A stretch of 7,399 bases of DNA. Source: RGIG8597 sp045133795 (GTDB lineage: Bacteria; Spirochaetota; GWE2-31-10). Numbering within the stretch: the first letter of the stretch is position 1; each line of letters starts with the position of its first letter. The notes beneath the pieces were generated by a model. It was not told the origin of the DNA, did not search any database, and saw only the letters and a program-made list of their open reading frames with translations. The position numbers were made by a program, and so were the translations under genes. Where the stretch lies: contig JBGUUT010000137.1 in the NCBI GenBank assembly GCA_045133795.1, positions 1 through 7,399 of the forward strand. The letters run 5' to 3'. This document shows, piece by piece, positions 1 to 7,177 of the stretch.

Positions 1-28
1 AACGTACATTCACCGTGTCTTACGTTCG

Positions 29-48
29 ATGTTTACTAAAGTAAACAT
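29..48. repeat. Perfect 8-bp inverted repeat (hairpin) containing the GT2 stop codon
   Basis: The arms atgtttac (29-36) and gtaaacat (41-48) are exact reverse complements around a 4-base loop, taaa. The TAG stop codon of the minus-strand glycosyltransferase (38-36) starts in this loop and ends on the first base of the neighbouring arm. The hairpin is AT-rich, so it would be only moderately stable in RNA. Confidence 0.8.
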
Positions 49-893
49 TTCGTTCGTTCACGTTGTGAACTCACCGTGTCTGCAAGCCGAAGCCGTGGAT
101 CGACACGTTTTAACAATTTATAAATCGACATAGGAATTATGCCTAAAATCAGCGGAACTGCAAGCCAGAAGTAACAATAAAACGGTAATTTCAACATTTT
201 GTACCCTATTTTGCGGATTCGGAAGTCTTTCAAGCGATACTTCATCGATTTTCGCTTTACGGCAGAACGAGTCTCTCTATATTTCAAAAGATTCTCTTGT
301 AAATTGGCAAACTTTACTCCGCCTGCAGCCAACCTAAACCAAAGTTCATAATCTTGACTCGTTCTGAACTTTTCATTATAACCGCCGACACTTTCCAAAA
401 CTTCACGCTTAATCATTACCGCCGGATGAATTATCGGATTATAGCGTGGTAAAACTTTTCTTATTTGCTCATGTTTTGCGGGGACGCACCGTTGACCTAC
501 AATATTATTTTCGTCATCAATAATAACGGCATTACTTCCGACAACTCCGATTTCCTTGTACTTATCCAAAAAATCTATTTGCTTTTCCAAACGATTCGCC
601 TCGCAAATATCATCATCATCCATTCGGCAAATATACAGTGAATCTGCAGAAACTTTTTTTAACGCTTCATTCAAAGAGCAAGTCAAACCTTTATTCTCTT
701 CATTAGAATAAACACGAACACGCAAATCCTTATTTGCATATTCTTCTAATATTTTTGCAGTATCATCTGTAGAAGCGTCATTTATCACAATCAATTCAAA
801 ATCAGAAAAAGTCTGATTTAAAATACTGTCTAAAGACTGACAAATAAATCTCGCTCCGTTATGTGATGCCATCAAAACACTGACTTTAGCCAT
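36..893 (-). CDS. Family 2 glycosyltransferase with repeat-derived C-terminal tail
   Basis: This 285-residue protein is an inverting GT-A-fold glycosyltransferase of the GT2 type, which transfers a sugar from a nucleotide-sugar donor during surface glycan assembly. The N-terminus (VSVLMASHNGARF) is the typical first strand of the family. The nucleotide-binding region includes NDASTDD (38-44), the metal-binding acidic cluster MDDDD is at 91-95, and QDYELWFRL (180-188) matches the acceptor/catalytic ED-type motif. A hydrophobic stretch at about 237-259 is a probable membrane-associated segment. The ATG at 893 has an AAAGGA ribosome site 8 bases upstream and overlaps the end of the preceding glycosyltransferase gene by 8 bases (ATGGCTAA), suggesting translational coupling. 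Residues about 263-285 are Arg-rich and encoded by the palindromic repeat, so the original end of the gene was probably replaced or extended. Donor and acceptor sugars cannot be told from sequence. Confidence 0.95.
   Translation of the reverse strand: MAKVSVLMASHNGARFICQSLDSILNQTFSDFELIVINDASTDDTAKILEEYANKDLRVRVYSNEENKGLTCSLNEALKKVSADSLYICRMDDDDICEANRLEKQIDFLDKYKEIGVVGSNAVIIDDENNIVGQRCVPAKHEQIRKVLPRYNPIIHPAVMIKREVLESVGGYNEKFRTSQDYELWFRLAAGGVKFANLQENLLKYRETRSAVKRKSMKYRLKDFRIRKIGYKMLKLPFYCYFWLAVPLILGIIPMSIYKLLKRVDPRLRLADTVSSQRERTKCLL
56..70. repeat. Perfect 6-bp inverted repeat (hairpin)
   Basis: The arms gttcac (56-61) and gtgaac (65-70) pair exactly around a 3-base loop, gtt. It sits 7 bases from the previous hairpin and directly abuts the second copy of tcaccgtgtct. 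It lies within the last codons of the GT2 gene on the minus strand. Confidence 0.75.
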
Positions 894-3306
894 CTATTTT
901 TTCCTTTGCTACCAAACAACAAAGCTGACGTTTTCCGCTGTGTGTAGAATCTACATATATTGCAACAAGTTTACCGTCTTTAAAAACCGGACGAGGATGT
1001 AAATCACAACGTTTTGCCTCTCTGTAAGCCAACGGAGAAAACAACTTATTTTCAGCTATAAGCTTACGGTCGAGTCTGTCATAAACCAAAACTTTCATCA
1101 TCCCGCTGCGGTCCGGATAAGTATCCGTCACCAAATATCTTTCACTGAATGTCGGATGTCCGTCCTCAGTCAATACCCCCGGAGCTTCCGGGCGATAATA
1201 ACCGGTCTGTACATCGATACAGTAATAACCGTCACATCCTCCGAGTCTCATCCAACCGCCGACATGAGTTTCATCTATAAAATTACAGTGCGACACCATC
1301 TCTTCATCTGCCAATAATGCAAGATAACCATCAGTAAGCCGTGCAAAATATAGGCGTGAATGTTTTACTCCGTAATTATCAAACCAACGATAAAGGAAAA
1401 TACATCGCTTACCGTCAGCCGATAACTGAATATGATTAATCTTCTGTTTCGTATTATCAATACCTGTTAAATCCTGGGACAAATCTGCAAATGAAAATAA
1501 AAGTTTCACCTCGCCGGTTTTCAGATTTACCGAAAAAACACCGTCTTTTTCCGCTGCCGGAAATTTATCCGGTGAAATACTACGTGTCGGATAACCGTAT
1601 TCCGGACGAAGATGAGTAATTCTGTCAAAGTTTAGTGACAATCCGATATCACTTCCGGGAACTGCAGTATAAACCGGGAACGGAATATGAAACTCTTCAC
1701 CGGTTACGGCGTTAATCTTTCGACAACACAGCCCTTTATTTAATTGCAATGAATCTTTCATCAATGAATCAAAGCAATTATAAATTAAAAAATCATTTTC
1801 AAGCCATGTAGCTAAAGCTCCTTGCTGTAAATTCCATGCACCAGTCACGGCAAGCATTTTATTATCAACGCAAATTCCGGCATTACCTTCCGGCAAAATT
1901 TTATGATACAGCAAGTAACCTTTTTCATTTACCGGGCTGCGGTCATAATATCCAAAAAAACAATCTTCTTCGGTACAAGGTTTAATCTCCCAATCACTCG
2001 CAACTTCTGCGGAAACCTTACTGCGAAAAAGCATATAATTTAAAGTCACATAACTTTTTTTCAATGCCTTTTTCAAACCGGGACAACGTGACAATGTCGC
2101 CGCTATCATTCGTTCTGTCTTTGAATAAGCTCCGCCTTTTTCCTGCGTTTTTTGAGTTTTCCCGTTATCAAGGCAAGCTGGGCGTCCCAAGCATTCAAAA
2201 TAAAGTTCCTGATAATATTGCGAAACTGTACGGCAATCAAACTGCTGTGTAATAACGCTTCTGTTTCCTTTATACTGATTCTTGTTTTTATAAAATTTGT
2301 CCAATAAATGAGTTAATTCTCTGCCGTTTCCCGGTTCAAAATATGCGGCTCCCGGTAATTCTTTATGCGACGGAATATCCGAAAGTATTGCCGGAAGATT
2401 ACAAGAAATTGCTTCCAATACTCCGTTTGGAAGTCCCTCAGAAAATGAAGCAGACACAAAAACATCGGACGCAGCCAAATAATCTCGAATCTGCAATGAG
2501 CTTCCGGGATAAATAATACAAGAATTCTGTTTACTTAACATTTCTATTTGCGGACGAAGAACGCCGTCACCGACAATTACAAGATATTGTTTTTCCGGAG
2601 AACTTCCTTTTGTTGCAAAATTAATATTAAGCTTTACAAAACGGACAAAAGCCTCCACCAATCTGACCGGATCTTTTCGACTGATAAGATTTCCCGTAGT
2701 TATCCAAATAAAGCCGTCTTCCGGTAAATTCAATTTACGGCGTAATGAAATTTTTTCATTATAATCTGCCGGCGGAGTAAACTTTTGCGTATCAACACCA
2801 TTACAAATTACTTTAGAATCTACTCCGGTTTTTCTTATTTGATTATGAATAAAATGAGAACAAGCAACATTATATCTGTTACTTCGTAAAATTGCAGTGT
2901 GATACAACGCAATCATTGTACCTTTTGCTTTGCCGTATTTCATGCAATAATCATGGAAAGGATAATTGCGAACGGAACAAACACTCGGTAAATCCGGAAA
3001 ATATTTAGCAACCGAATCGGCACGCAAGCCTGTCGTATGCAACAAATGCAACTGATATTCTTCTATTATAGAAGAAAGTCGCTTTTTAATAAGGAAAACT
3101 CCCTCTAAACGTGACAAATTCAAATTTATCACCGGAATTCCCGCCTGCGAGAATTTATCCTGCATTGAATTTTGTCCTTCCGGAGAAAGTGTAATTACAA
3201 TAGGATTGAAATTATCCCGATTGAGATACTTTACAATGTTGAGTAACTGCATTACCGGACCGCTGCTTCGTAATGTTGAAATTATATAACCGATATTTAT
3301 TTTCAT
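886..3306 (-). CDS. GT4-type glycosyltransferase fused to a putative beta-propeller domain
   Basis: The protein is 806 residues from the ATG at 3306, well above the roughly 350-400 of an ordinary GT4 enzyme. Residues about 1-375 form a GT-B glycosyltransferase: an N-terminal GYIISTLRSSGPVMQ acceptor-side loop, ICNGVDTQKF (167-176), TTGNLISRKDP (203-213), VIVGDG (243-248) and the donor-binding E-x7-E motif (E290 and E298 in SEGLPNGVLEA). A polar linker (about 378-398) leads to a second domain (about 435-806) opening with CFFGYYDRSP. It has repeated strand-turn signatures and conserved-looking His motifs: NHIQLSADGKR (H625), MVSHCNF (H673), EDGHPTF (H717) and DLHPRP (H770). That pattern resembles TolB/oligogalacturonate-lyase-like propellers, but the assignment is by eye. 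It is probably the first gene of a surface-glycan operon, followed by the overlapping GT2 gene. An upstream in-frame TTG at 3336 is possible but lacks a ribosome site. Confidence 0.92.
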   Translation of the reverse strand: MKINIGYIISTLRSSGPVMQLLNIVKYLNRDNFNPIVITLSPEGQNSMQDKFSQAGIPVINLNLSRLEGVFLIKKRLSSIIEEYQLHLLHTTGLRADSVAKYFPDLPSVCSVRNYPFHDYCMKYGKAKGTMIALYHTAILRSNRYNVACSHFIHNQIRKTGVDSKVICNGVDTQKFTPPADYNEKISLRRKLNLPEDGFIWITTGNLISRKDPVRLVEAFVRFVKLNINFATKGSSPEKQYLVIVGDGVLRPQIEMLSKQNSCIIYPGSSLQIRDYLAASDVFVSASFSEGLPNGVLEAISCNLPAILSDIPSHKELPGAAYFEPGNGRELTHLLDKFYKNKNQYKGNRSVITQQFDCRTVSQYYQELYFECLGRPACLDNGKTQKTQEKGGAYSKTERMIAATLSRCPGLKKALKKSYVTLNYMLFRSKVSAEVASDWEIKPCTEEDCFFGYYDRSPVNEKGYLLYHKILPEGNAGICVDNKMLAVTGAWNLQQGALATWLENDFLIYNCFDSLMKDSLQLNKGLCCRKINAVTGEEFHIPFPVYTAVPGSDIGLSLNFDRITHLRPEYGYPTRSISPDKFPAAEKDGVFSVNLKTGEVKLLFSFADLSQDLTGIDNTKQKINHIQLSADGKRCIFLYRWFDNYGVKHSRLYFARLTDGYLALLADEEMVSHCNFIDETHVGGWMRLGGCDGYYCIDVQTGYYRPEAPGVLTEDGHPTFSERYLVTDTYPDRSGMMKVLVYDRLDRKLIAENKLFSPLAYREAKRCDLHPRPVFKDGKLVAIYVDSTHSGKRQLCCLVAKEKIDG

Positions 3307-3481
3307 AATATTTCCTGAGTAAAAGAAAAGATTCAAATTTAGAAAAATAAACCGAAAAGATAATAAACTGTTTTGTTAAATTAGCATAAAAAATATTTTT
3401 ATAAAAGAAATCTTTTGGTATTATGCGGCATTCTGCAACTTAAAAGCAATTATATAAAAATAAAAAAGGTGGTTATTTTTT
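3307..3481. promoter_or_regulatory. Divergent intergenic region, presumed promoters for both operons
   Basis: This 175-base AT-rich gap separates the minus-strand glycan genes from the plus-strand receiver operon, so both promoters should lie here. On the plus strand a TTGTTA (3373-3378) is followed by TATTTT (3394-3399) or TTTATA (3398-3403) at non-ideal spacings of 15 and 19. On the minus strand a TATTAT -10-like hexamer (3365-3360) has no convincing -35 partner. The plus-strand gene has an AAGGTGG ribosome site at 3466-3472. I see no riboswitch-like or T-box-like structure and no clear operator. Confidence 0.4.
3311..3316 (-). promoter_or_regulatory. Ribosome binding site that fixes the start of the GT4 fusion gene
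   Basis: On the minus strand AGGAAA lies here, with AGGA 6 bases before the ATG at 3306-3304. The protein from that ATG begins MKINIGYIIS, the normal first strand of a GT4 fold. Starting at the TTG at 3336 would add ten residues not expected for the family. Confidence 0.8.
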
Positions 3482-4735
3482 ATGGGGCTTATGATGAAAA
3501 ATAAAATTGTTCTTATAGAAAGTGACGAAATACTAAGACAATATTTAAAAGAAAGACTGAACAAGGCCGGAATCGAGGTTGTTTGTTGTAAAGACGGTTT
3601 TGAAGGTTCATTAAAAATAAAAAATGAAAATCCGGATTTGATTATATCTTCCTGTGATTTGGAAAGAATCGATATTTTTACGCTGTTAAAAGAAAAAAAC
3701 GAATATAAATCTACTGTTAATATTCCGGTAATAATAACTGAAAAAGAACGTAACGTAGATATGGAAAAACAACTTGCAGAATTACGAGTTGCATCTATTC
3801 TTCTAAAGCCGATAAAAATCGATTTATTATTCAGAAATATTTGCAAACTATTAAATTGCAGAATAGATTTTGACCGAACAAAATGTATTATCGATGCACA
3901 TATAAATGAAGATATTTTATTTGTAGAAATATCCGACGGAATGAATTCTGAAAAAATTGATTTACTTACTTATAAAATTCGCAGCATGATAAATGCGTAC
4001 GATAAAATTCTGACCAAAGTTTTGATTATCTGTTCCAACATCAACGAGTCTCCGAAACTCGGCATAAAGTTGGATCAACTGATAACCTCAATTTCCGAAG
4101 AAACTGCGGCTGTTCCGTCAACAATCAAAATTTTAACACCGAAAGATTCTGCTATTGCAAAAGCCATAAAAGTAAGTAAAAACTATTGTACTGTTTCAAT
4201 AGTAGAAAATCTTTCCAAGGCAATCAGCAGTTTCGGAAGAATAAATATTTTCGCTCACGAATCGGAAGTCGATGAAATTAACGCAACACTCTTAACATCG
4301 ATAAATGAAAAAACACCGACATCTATTCCGTTTGATTTACATTTTGCCAGCGAAGATGACCCGATGAAATCTCAACATTCGGTTGCCATAATAGACGATG
4401 ATTTACCTATTTTAGAATATCTAGAAACTGTTTTTGAAAGTGACGGCTGGAAAACTATGCCTCATGAAACTCCGGTCTCTTTTATAAAAGAATTGCAAGA
4501 AAATCGTCCGGATGTGATTTTCCTTGACTTAATGATGCCGAAAATCAACGGATTTCAAGTAATTCAATATTTAAAAAAGAATAAAATAAATATTCCCGTA
4601 GTCGTAATCACTGCATTATCTCAAAAAGAAATAATTGCACGTGCCAAAGAATACGGCGTTTCGCATATTCTTACAAAACCACTTCAAATGAATGTAATTT
4701 TAGATACTGCAAAAGATGCACTCGGTATCAGTTAG
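3482..4735 (+). CDS. Dual receiver-domain protein with STAS-like middle region
   Basis: This 417-residue signalling protein has three parts. The N-terminal receiver-like domain (about 8-122) keeps the fold, T86 and K109, but Ser57 occupies the usual phospho-acceptor Asp position, and the acidic pair is reduced to S14-D15. It is therefore probably a pseudo-receiver. The middle (about 130-255) alternates strands and helices (DILFVEISDG, KVLIICSNI, STIKILTPKD) in a way that recalls STAS/SpoIIAA folds; this is a visual inference. The C-terminal receiver (about 299-415) is canonical: D305-D307, phospho-acceptor D349 in FLDLMMPKINGF, T377 and K399. There is no DNA-binding or enzymatic output domain, so it probably acts by protein contacts. 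Start chosen for the AAGGTGG site 9 bases upstream; ATGs at 3491 and 3494 are alternatives. The partner kinase is not in the window. The cyclodeaminase-like gene follows after 9 bases. Confidence 0.92.
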   Translation: MGLMMKNKIVLIESDEILRQYLKERLNKAGIEVVCCKDGFEGSLKIKNENPDLIISSCDLERIDIFTLLKEKNEYKSTVNIPVIITEKERNVDMEKQLAELRVASILLKPIKIDLLFRNICKLLNCRIDFDRTKCIIDAHINEDILFVEISDGMNSEKIDLLTYKIRSMINAYDKILTKVLIICSNINESPKLGIKLDQLITSISEETAAVPSTIKILTPKDSAIAKAIKVSKNYCTVSIVENLSKAISSFGRINIFAHESEVDEINATLLTSINEKTPTSIPFDLHFASEDDPMKSQHSVAIIDDDLPILEYLETVFESDGWKTMPHETPVSFIKELQENRPDVIFLDLMMPKINGFQVIQYLKKNKINIPVVVITALSQKEIIARAKEYGVSHILTKPLQMNVILDTAKDALGIS

Positions 4736-4738
4736 GAG
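4734..4738 (+). promoter_or_regulatory. Ribosome binding site overlapping the upstream stop codon
   Basis: AGGAG begins inside the TAG stop of the receiver gene (4733-4735) and lies 6 bases before the ATG at 4745. The arrangement implies that the two genes are co-transcribed and that translation of the second may depend on ribosomes finishing the first. Confidence 0.8.
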
Positions 4739-4744
4739 TAAAAA

Positions 4745-5335
4745 ATGAATTTAGAAGATTTCTCAAAACAATTAGGTTCAAACCTACCTACACCGGGCGG
4801 CGGAGCTGCTGCAGGTTATATATTATCACTTGCTGCTGCTGCTGCACAAAAAGCAATGGTATTTTCACAACCGGAAAATTACGAAGACATACAAAGTTTT
4901 TTGGAAACTGTTCGTAAGGACGCTTTATTCCTTTGCGAACGAGACCAACAAACTTTTTTAGAATGGCAAAACGCCAGAAAATTACCCAAAGATACGGAAG
5001 AACAAAAAGCTTTCAGAACAGCAGAAGTAAACCGTACAGCCACAGCATGTGCTTCTATTCCGTTGACTACAGGTATCGCAGCAAAAGCATTGCTTATTAA
5101 ATTACAAAATTTATTACCGGTCTGCAAAAAATTCTTAATCAGTGATATTTCATGTGCTGTTTCATTTGCCTTAGCCGCTCTTCAAGCTGCACGTGTAAAT
5201 GTTGAAATAAACTTACCTTATGTAAAAGATGAAAAAGTACTGGAAAACATAATCGACTTCTTACAAGACTTTGATGAAGTAACAGTACGGGCAAATAAAT
5301 TGATAGAAGATTGCAGAAAAGCAATCCTAAACTAA
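4745..5335 (+). CDS. Cyclodeaminase/cyclohydrolase family protein (FTCD C-terminal-domain-like)
   Basis: This 196-residue protein corresponds to the stand-alone form of the C-terminal domain of formiminotransferase-cyclodeaminase. That domain converts 5-formimino-THF to 5,10-methenyl-THF, and relatives act as methenyl-THF cyclohydrolases. Diagnostic features are LPTPGGGAAA (14-23), the glycine loop that contacts the folate, the all-helical Ala-rich composition, ERDQQTF (65-71), SIPLTTG (104-110), and SDISCAVSFALAALQAA followed by NVEINLPYV (133-160), which match the family's C-terminal core. The length is normal for single-domain members. No histidine-degradation gene (hutH, hutU, hutI, or a formiminotransferase domain) is visible nearby, so a role in one-carbon folate balance is as likely as formimino-group processing. 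It sits between the receiver protein and asnS with short gaps, so it is probably in the same operon. The exact reaction is not determined by sequence alone. Confidence 0.9.
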   Translation: MNLEDFSKQLGSNLPTPGGGAAAGYILSLAAAAAQKAMVFSQPENYEDIQSFLETVRKDALFLCERDQQTFLEWQNARKLPKDTEEQKAFRTAEVNRTATACASIPLTTGIAAKALLIKLQNLLPVCKKFLISDISCAVSFALAALQAARVNVEINLPYVKDEKVLENIIDFLQDFDEVTVRANKLIEDCRKAILN

Positions 5336-5355
5336 AATCATAGGAAAAAATCGTT

Positions 5356-6753
5356 ATGTATAATCAAAATCGAATAAAAGATATTCTGACAATGAAAGCC
5401 GAACATCAACAAATTACCGTATACGGTTGGATTCGTACAAAACGAGAATCCAAAACTTTTACGTTCTTGGAAATAAACGACGGTTCTTCTGTCTCAAATC
5501 TGCAAGTAATTGTCGACCACGCAGAAAACGATTCACGACTTCGCCCGTTAAATACCGGTGCCAGCGTACAAATCAACGGAACTCTCGAGCCGTCCCAAGG
5601 GAAACAACCTTTGGAATTGCACGCCGTAATCGACGATGTTACATTGTTCGGTGAAGCTGACGGTGCGACTTATCCTTTACAGAAAAAACGCCATTCTCTG
5701 GAATATCTGCGAGAAATCGGACATTTACGCCCGAGAACAAATACAATAGCAGCCGTAATGAGAATCAGAAGCCGAGCTTCGTTTGCAATTCATCAATTTT
5801 TTCAAAGCAAAGGTTTTTATTACATTCACACTCCGTTAATCAGTGCCAGCGACTGTGAAGGTGCAGGACAGATGTTTCAAGTAACGACGTTGCCGTTGGA
5901 AAAAGTACCGACAGAAAACGGCGAAGTTGATTACAGCAAAGACTTTTTCGGTAAAAAAACAAGCCTTACCGTAAGCGGACAATTGGAAGCGGAAATCTAC
6001 GCCACGGCTATGGGAAACTGTTATACTTTCGGACCGACATTTCGTGCAGAACATTCCAACACGACTCGACATCTTGCAGAGTTTTGGATGATAGAACCGG
6101 AAATGGCTTTTTGTGACATTGACGGAGACATGGATATTGCCGAGTCATTTTTAAAATACGTAATTTCTGATGTAATGGACAATTGCGGCGACGATTTAAA
6201 CTTTTTGAATCAATGGATAGACAAAAGCCTTTTGGAAAGATTGCAACACATTTGTGAAAAACCTTTTGCTCGAATCACATATACACAGGCAATCGATGAG
6301 CTTGAAAAGGCTATAAACTCCGGCGTAAAATTTGAATTCCCGGTAAAATGGGGAAATGATTTGCAGTCGGAACACGAACGCTATCTGACTGAAAATGTCT
6401 ACAAATGCCCGGTAACTGTTACCGGTTACCCGAAAGAAATAAAAGCATTCTACATGAAATTGAACGATGACAAAAAAACTGTCCGTGCAATGGATATTCT
6501 TGTTCCGGGAATCGGCGAAATTATCGGCGGCAGTGAACGTGAAGAAAATTATGACATTTTATTAGGACGAATCAAGGAATTGGGATTGGACGAAAAAGAC
6601 TATTCTTGGTACTTGGAATTACGTAAATTCGGTACAGTTCCCCATGCCGGTTTCGGACTGGGATTTGAGCGATTGATTTTGTTATTGACTGGCATGCAAA
6701 ATATCAGAGACGTAATCCCGTTTCCGCGTACTTTTAAAAATGCAGAATTCTAA
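5356..6753 (+). CDS. asnS: Asparaginyl-tRNA synthetase
   Basis: This 465-residue cytoplasmic class IIb synthetase attaches asparagine to tRNA-Asn using ATP. The length is normal for bacterial AsnRS. An N-terminal OB-fold anticodon-binding domain (about 18-100, with TVYGWIRTKR) precedes the catalytic core. Motif 1 is around 138-160 and leads into SASDCEGAGQMFQVTT (163-178). DFFGK (196-200) and LTVSGQLEAE (204-213) are AsnRS hallmarks. Motif 2 is FGPTFRAE (225-232) through EFWMIEPE (242-249), and motif 3 is GFGLGFER (432-439). The end, NIRDVIPFPRTFKNAEF, separates it from AspRS. Presence of AsnRS implies direct charging of tRNA-Asn, though an amidotransferase route elsewhere is not excluded. 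AGGAAA lies at 5342-5347. The gene follows the cyclodeaminase-like gene by 20 bases, has no T-box leader, and is last before the terminator. Confidence 0.98.
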   Translation: MYNQNRIKDILTMKAEHQQITVYGWIRTKRESKTFTFLEINDGSSVSNLQVIVDHAENDSRLRPLNTGASVQINGTLEPSQGKQPLELHAVIDDVTLFGEADGATYPLQKKRHSLEYLREIGHLRPRTNTIAAVMRIRSRASFAIHQFFQSKGFYYIHTPLISASDCEGAGQMFQVTTLPLEKVPTENGEVDYSKDFFGKKTSLTVSGQLEAEIYATAMGNCYTFGPTFRAEHSNTTRHLAEFWMIEPEMAFCDIDGDMDIAESFLKYVISDVMDNCGDDLNFLNQWIDKSLLERLQHICEKPFARITYTQAIDELEKAINSGVKFEFPVKWGNDLQSEHERYLTENVYKCPVTVTGYPKEIKAFYMKLNDDKKTVRAMDILVPGIGEIIGGSEREENYDILLGRIKELGLDEKDYSWYLELRKFGTVPHAGFGLGFERLILLLTGMQNIRDVIPFPRTFKNAEF

Positions 6754-6762
6754 TCAATATAT

Positions 6763-6795
6763 AAAAACAAGGGAAATTCCATCCCTTGTTTTTTT
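6763..6795. terminator. Bidirectional intrinsic terminator between asnS and the XRE regulator
   Basis: A perfect 12-bp stem, aaaaacaaggga (6763-6774) with tcccttgttttt (6782-6793), closes a 7-base loop and runs into a T-tract on the plus strand. On the minus strand the other arm ends in TTTTT followed by AT. It lies 9 bases after the asnS stop, and the stop codon of the converging regulator gene (6796-6794) abuts it. It should therefore end both transcripts. Confidence 0.92.
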
Positions 6796-7132
6796 ATTCC
6801 TCAGTGTTTAGAATATCTCTGATTTCTTTAGTAATAGTAAGATTTAATCGGGACAACAATTTTTCCGTAATTTCATTAATGTATTGTTCTTTATCGAAAG
6901 CTTTTATATTTGCGGGACTGCCATTTTCATCAAAAAGTTGTACCGGACGAATCTCTAAAACATTCGCTATTTTTTCTATAATTTCCGGTTGCGGAAAAGA
7001 AGCTTTATTTTCTATTTGATTTATATACGCCATGCTCATGTTTATCGCATAAGACAATTTCTCTTGTGAAAGACCTTTCTGCTTTCTGTAATACTTTAAA
7101 TTGTTAATAAAAATTTCTCGTAGTGTTGTCAT
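6794..7132 (-). CDS. XRE-family helix-turn-helix transcriptional regulator
   Basis: This 112-residue protein has an N-terminal Cro/C1-type DNA-binding domain at about 6-68: NNLKYYRKQKGLSQEKLSYAI (10-30) covers helix 1 and the first half of the helix-turn-helix, and MSMAYINQIENK (32-43) contains the recognition helix and the typical IxxIExxK-like end. A hydrophobic-core segment, IIEKIANVLEI, and LFDEN close the domain. The last 40 residues form a charged, probably helical tail that may dimerise or bind a partner; no sensor domain is recognisable. The ATG at 7132 is preferred. An in-frame TTG at 7147 would add five residues, but neither start has a good ribosome site, which suggests weak expression or leaderless-like initiation. 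No toxin or phage gene is adjacent in the window, so the target is unknown. Auto-repression through the upstream palindrome is possible. Confidence 0.92.
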   Translation of the reverse strand: MTTLREIFINNLKYYRKQKGLSQEKLSYAINMSMAYINQIENKASFPQPEIIEKIANVLEIRPVQLFDENGSPANIKAFDKEQYINEITEKLLSRLNLTITKEIRDILNTEE

Positions 7133-7177
7133 TTCTTTAAAATGCAACTTTTAACCGGCTTTTATTACAGTCAAAAA

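Larger units (their letters stand above)
1..107. repeat. Composite palindromic repeat element, cut by the left window edge
   Basis: This stretch is dense in internal symmetry. The 11-mer tcaccgtgtct occurs twice as a direct repeat (10-20 and 71-81, 61 bases apart). Between the copies lie two perfect hairpins (29-48 and 56-70), and cgttcg appears at 23-28 and 51-56. A third inverted pair, cgtgtc (75-80) with gacacg (102-107), closes the right side. It overlaps the 3' end of the GT2 gene. No T-tract follows either hairpin on the minus strand, so it does not look like a standard intrinsic terminator. It could be one copy of a dispersed palindromic repeat family, but no other copy with this full arrangement lies in the window, so that part is inference. 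The true left boundary is not visible. Confidence 0.7.

Noticed and set aside
2064..2252. 62-codon plus-strand reading frame
   Set aside because: It lies wholly inside the GT4 fusion gene on the opposite strand, has no ribosome site and shows no recognisable protein features.
3307..3481. Possible T-box or riboswitch for the operon containing asnS
   Set aside because: No specifier-like stem-loop, T-box consensus or antiterminator/terminator pair is visible, and asnS is the third gene rather than the first.
3421..3846. 141-codon minus-strand reading frame rich in Ser, Phe and Ile
   Set aside because: It is antisense to the start of the receiver gene, whose receiver motifs are clear. The hydrophobic composition is what an AT-rich antisense frame produces.
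4879..5324. Two minus-strand frames inside the cyclodeaminase-like gene
   Set aside because: They are antisense shadows of a gene with clear family motifs.
5427..6072. Small frames inside asnS on both strands (5427-5654 plus, 5836-6072 minus)
   Set aside because: They overlap a highly conserved synthetase gene and carry no family motif or plausible ribosome site.
6411..6430. Palindrome ggtaac-t-gttacc followed by another ggttacc
   Set aside because: It falls in asnS where the codons encode a normal, conserved Pro-Val-Thr-Val-Thr-Gly-Tyr-Pro stretch, so the symmetry is probably a by-product of coding.
6786..7019. 77-codon plus-strand frame after the terminator
   Set aside because: It is antisense to the XRE regulator, begins inside the terminator region and has a low-complexity hydrophobic translation.
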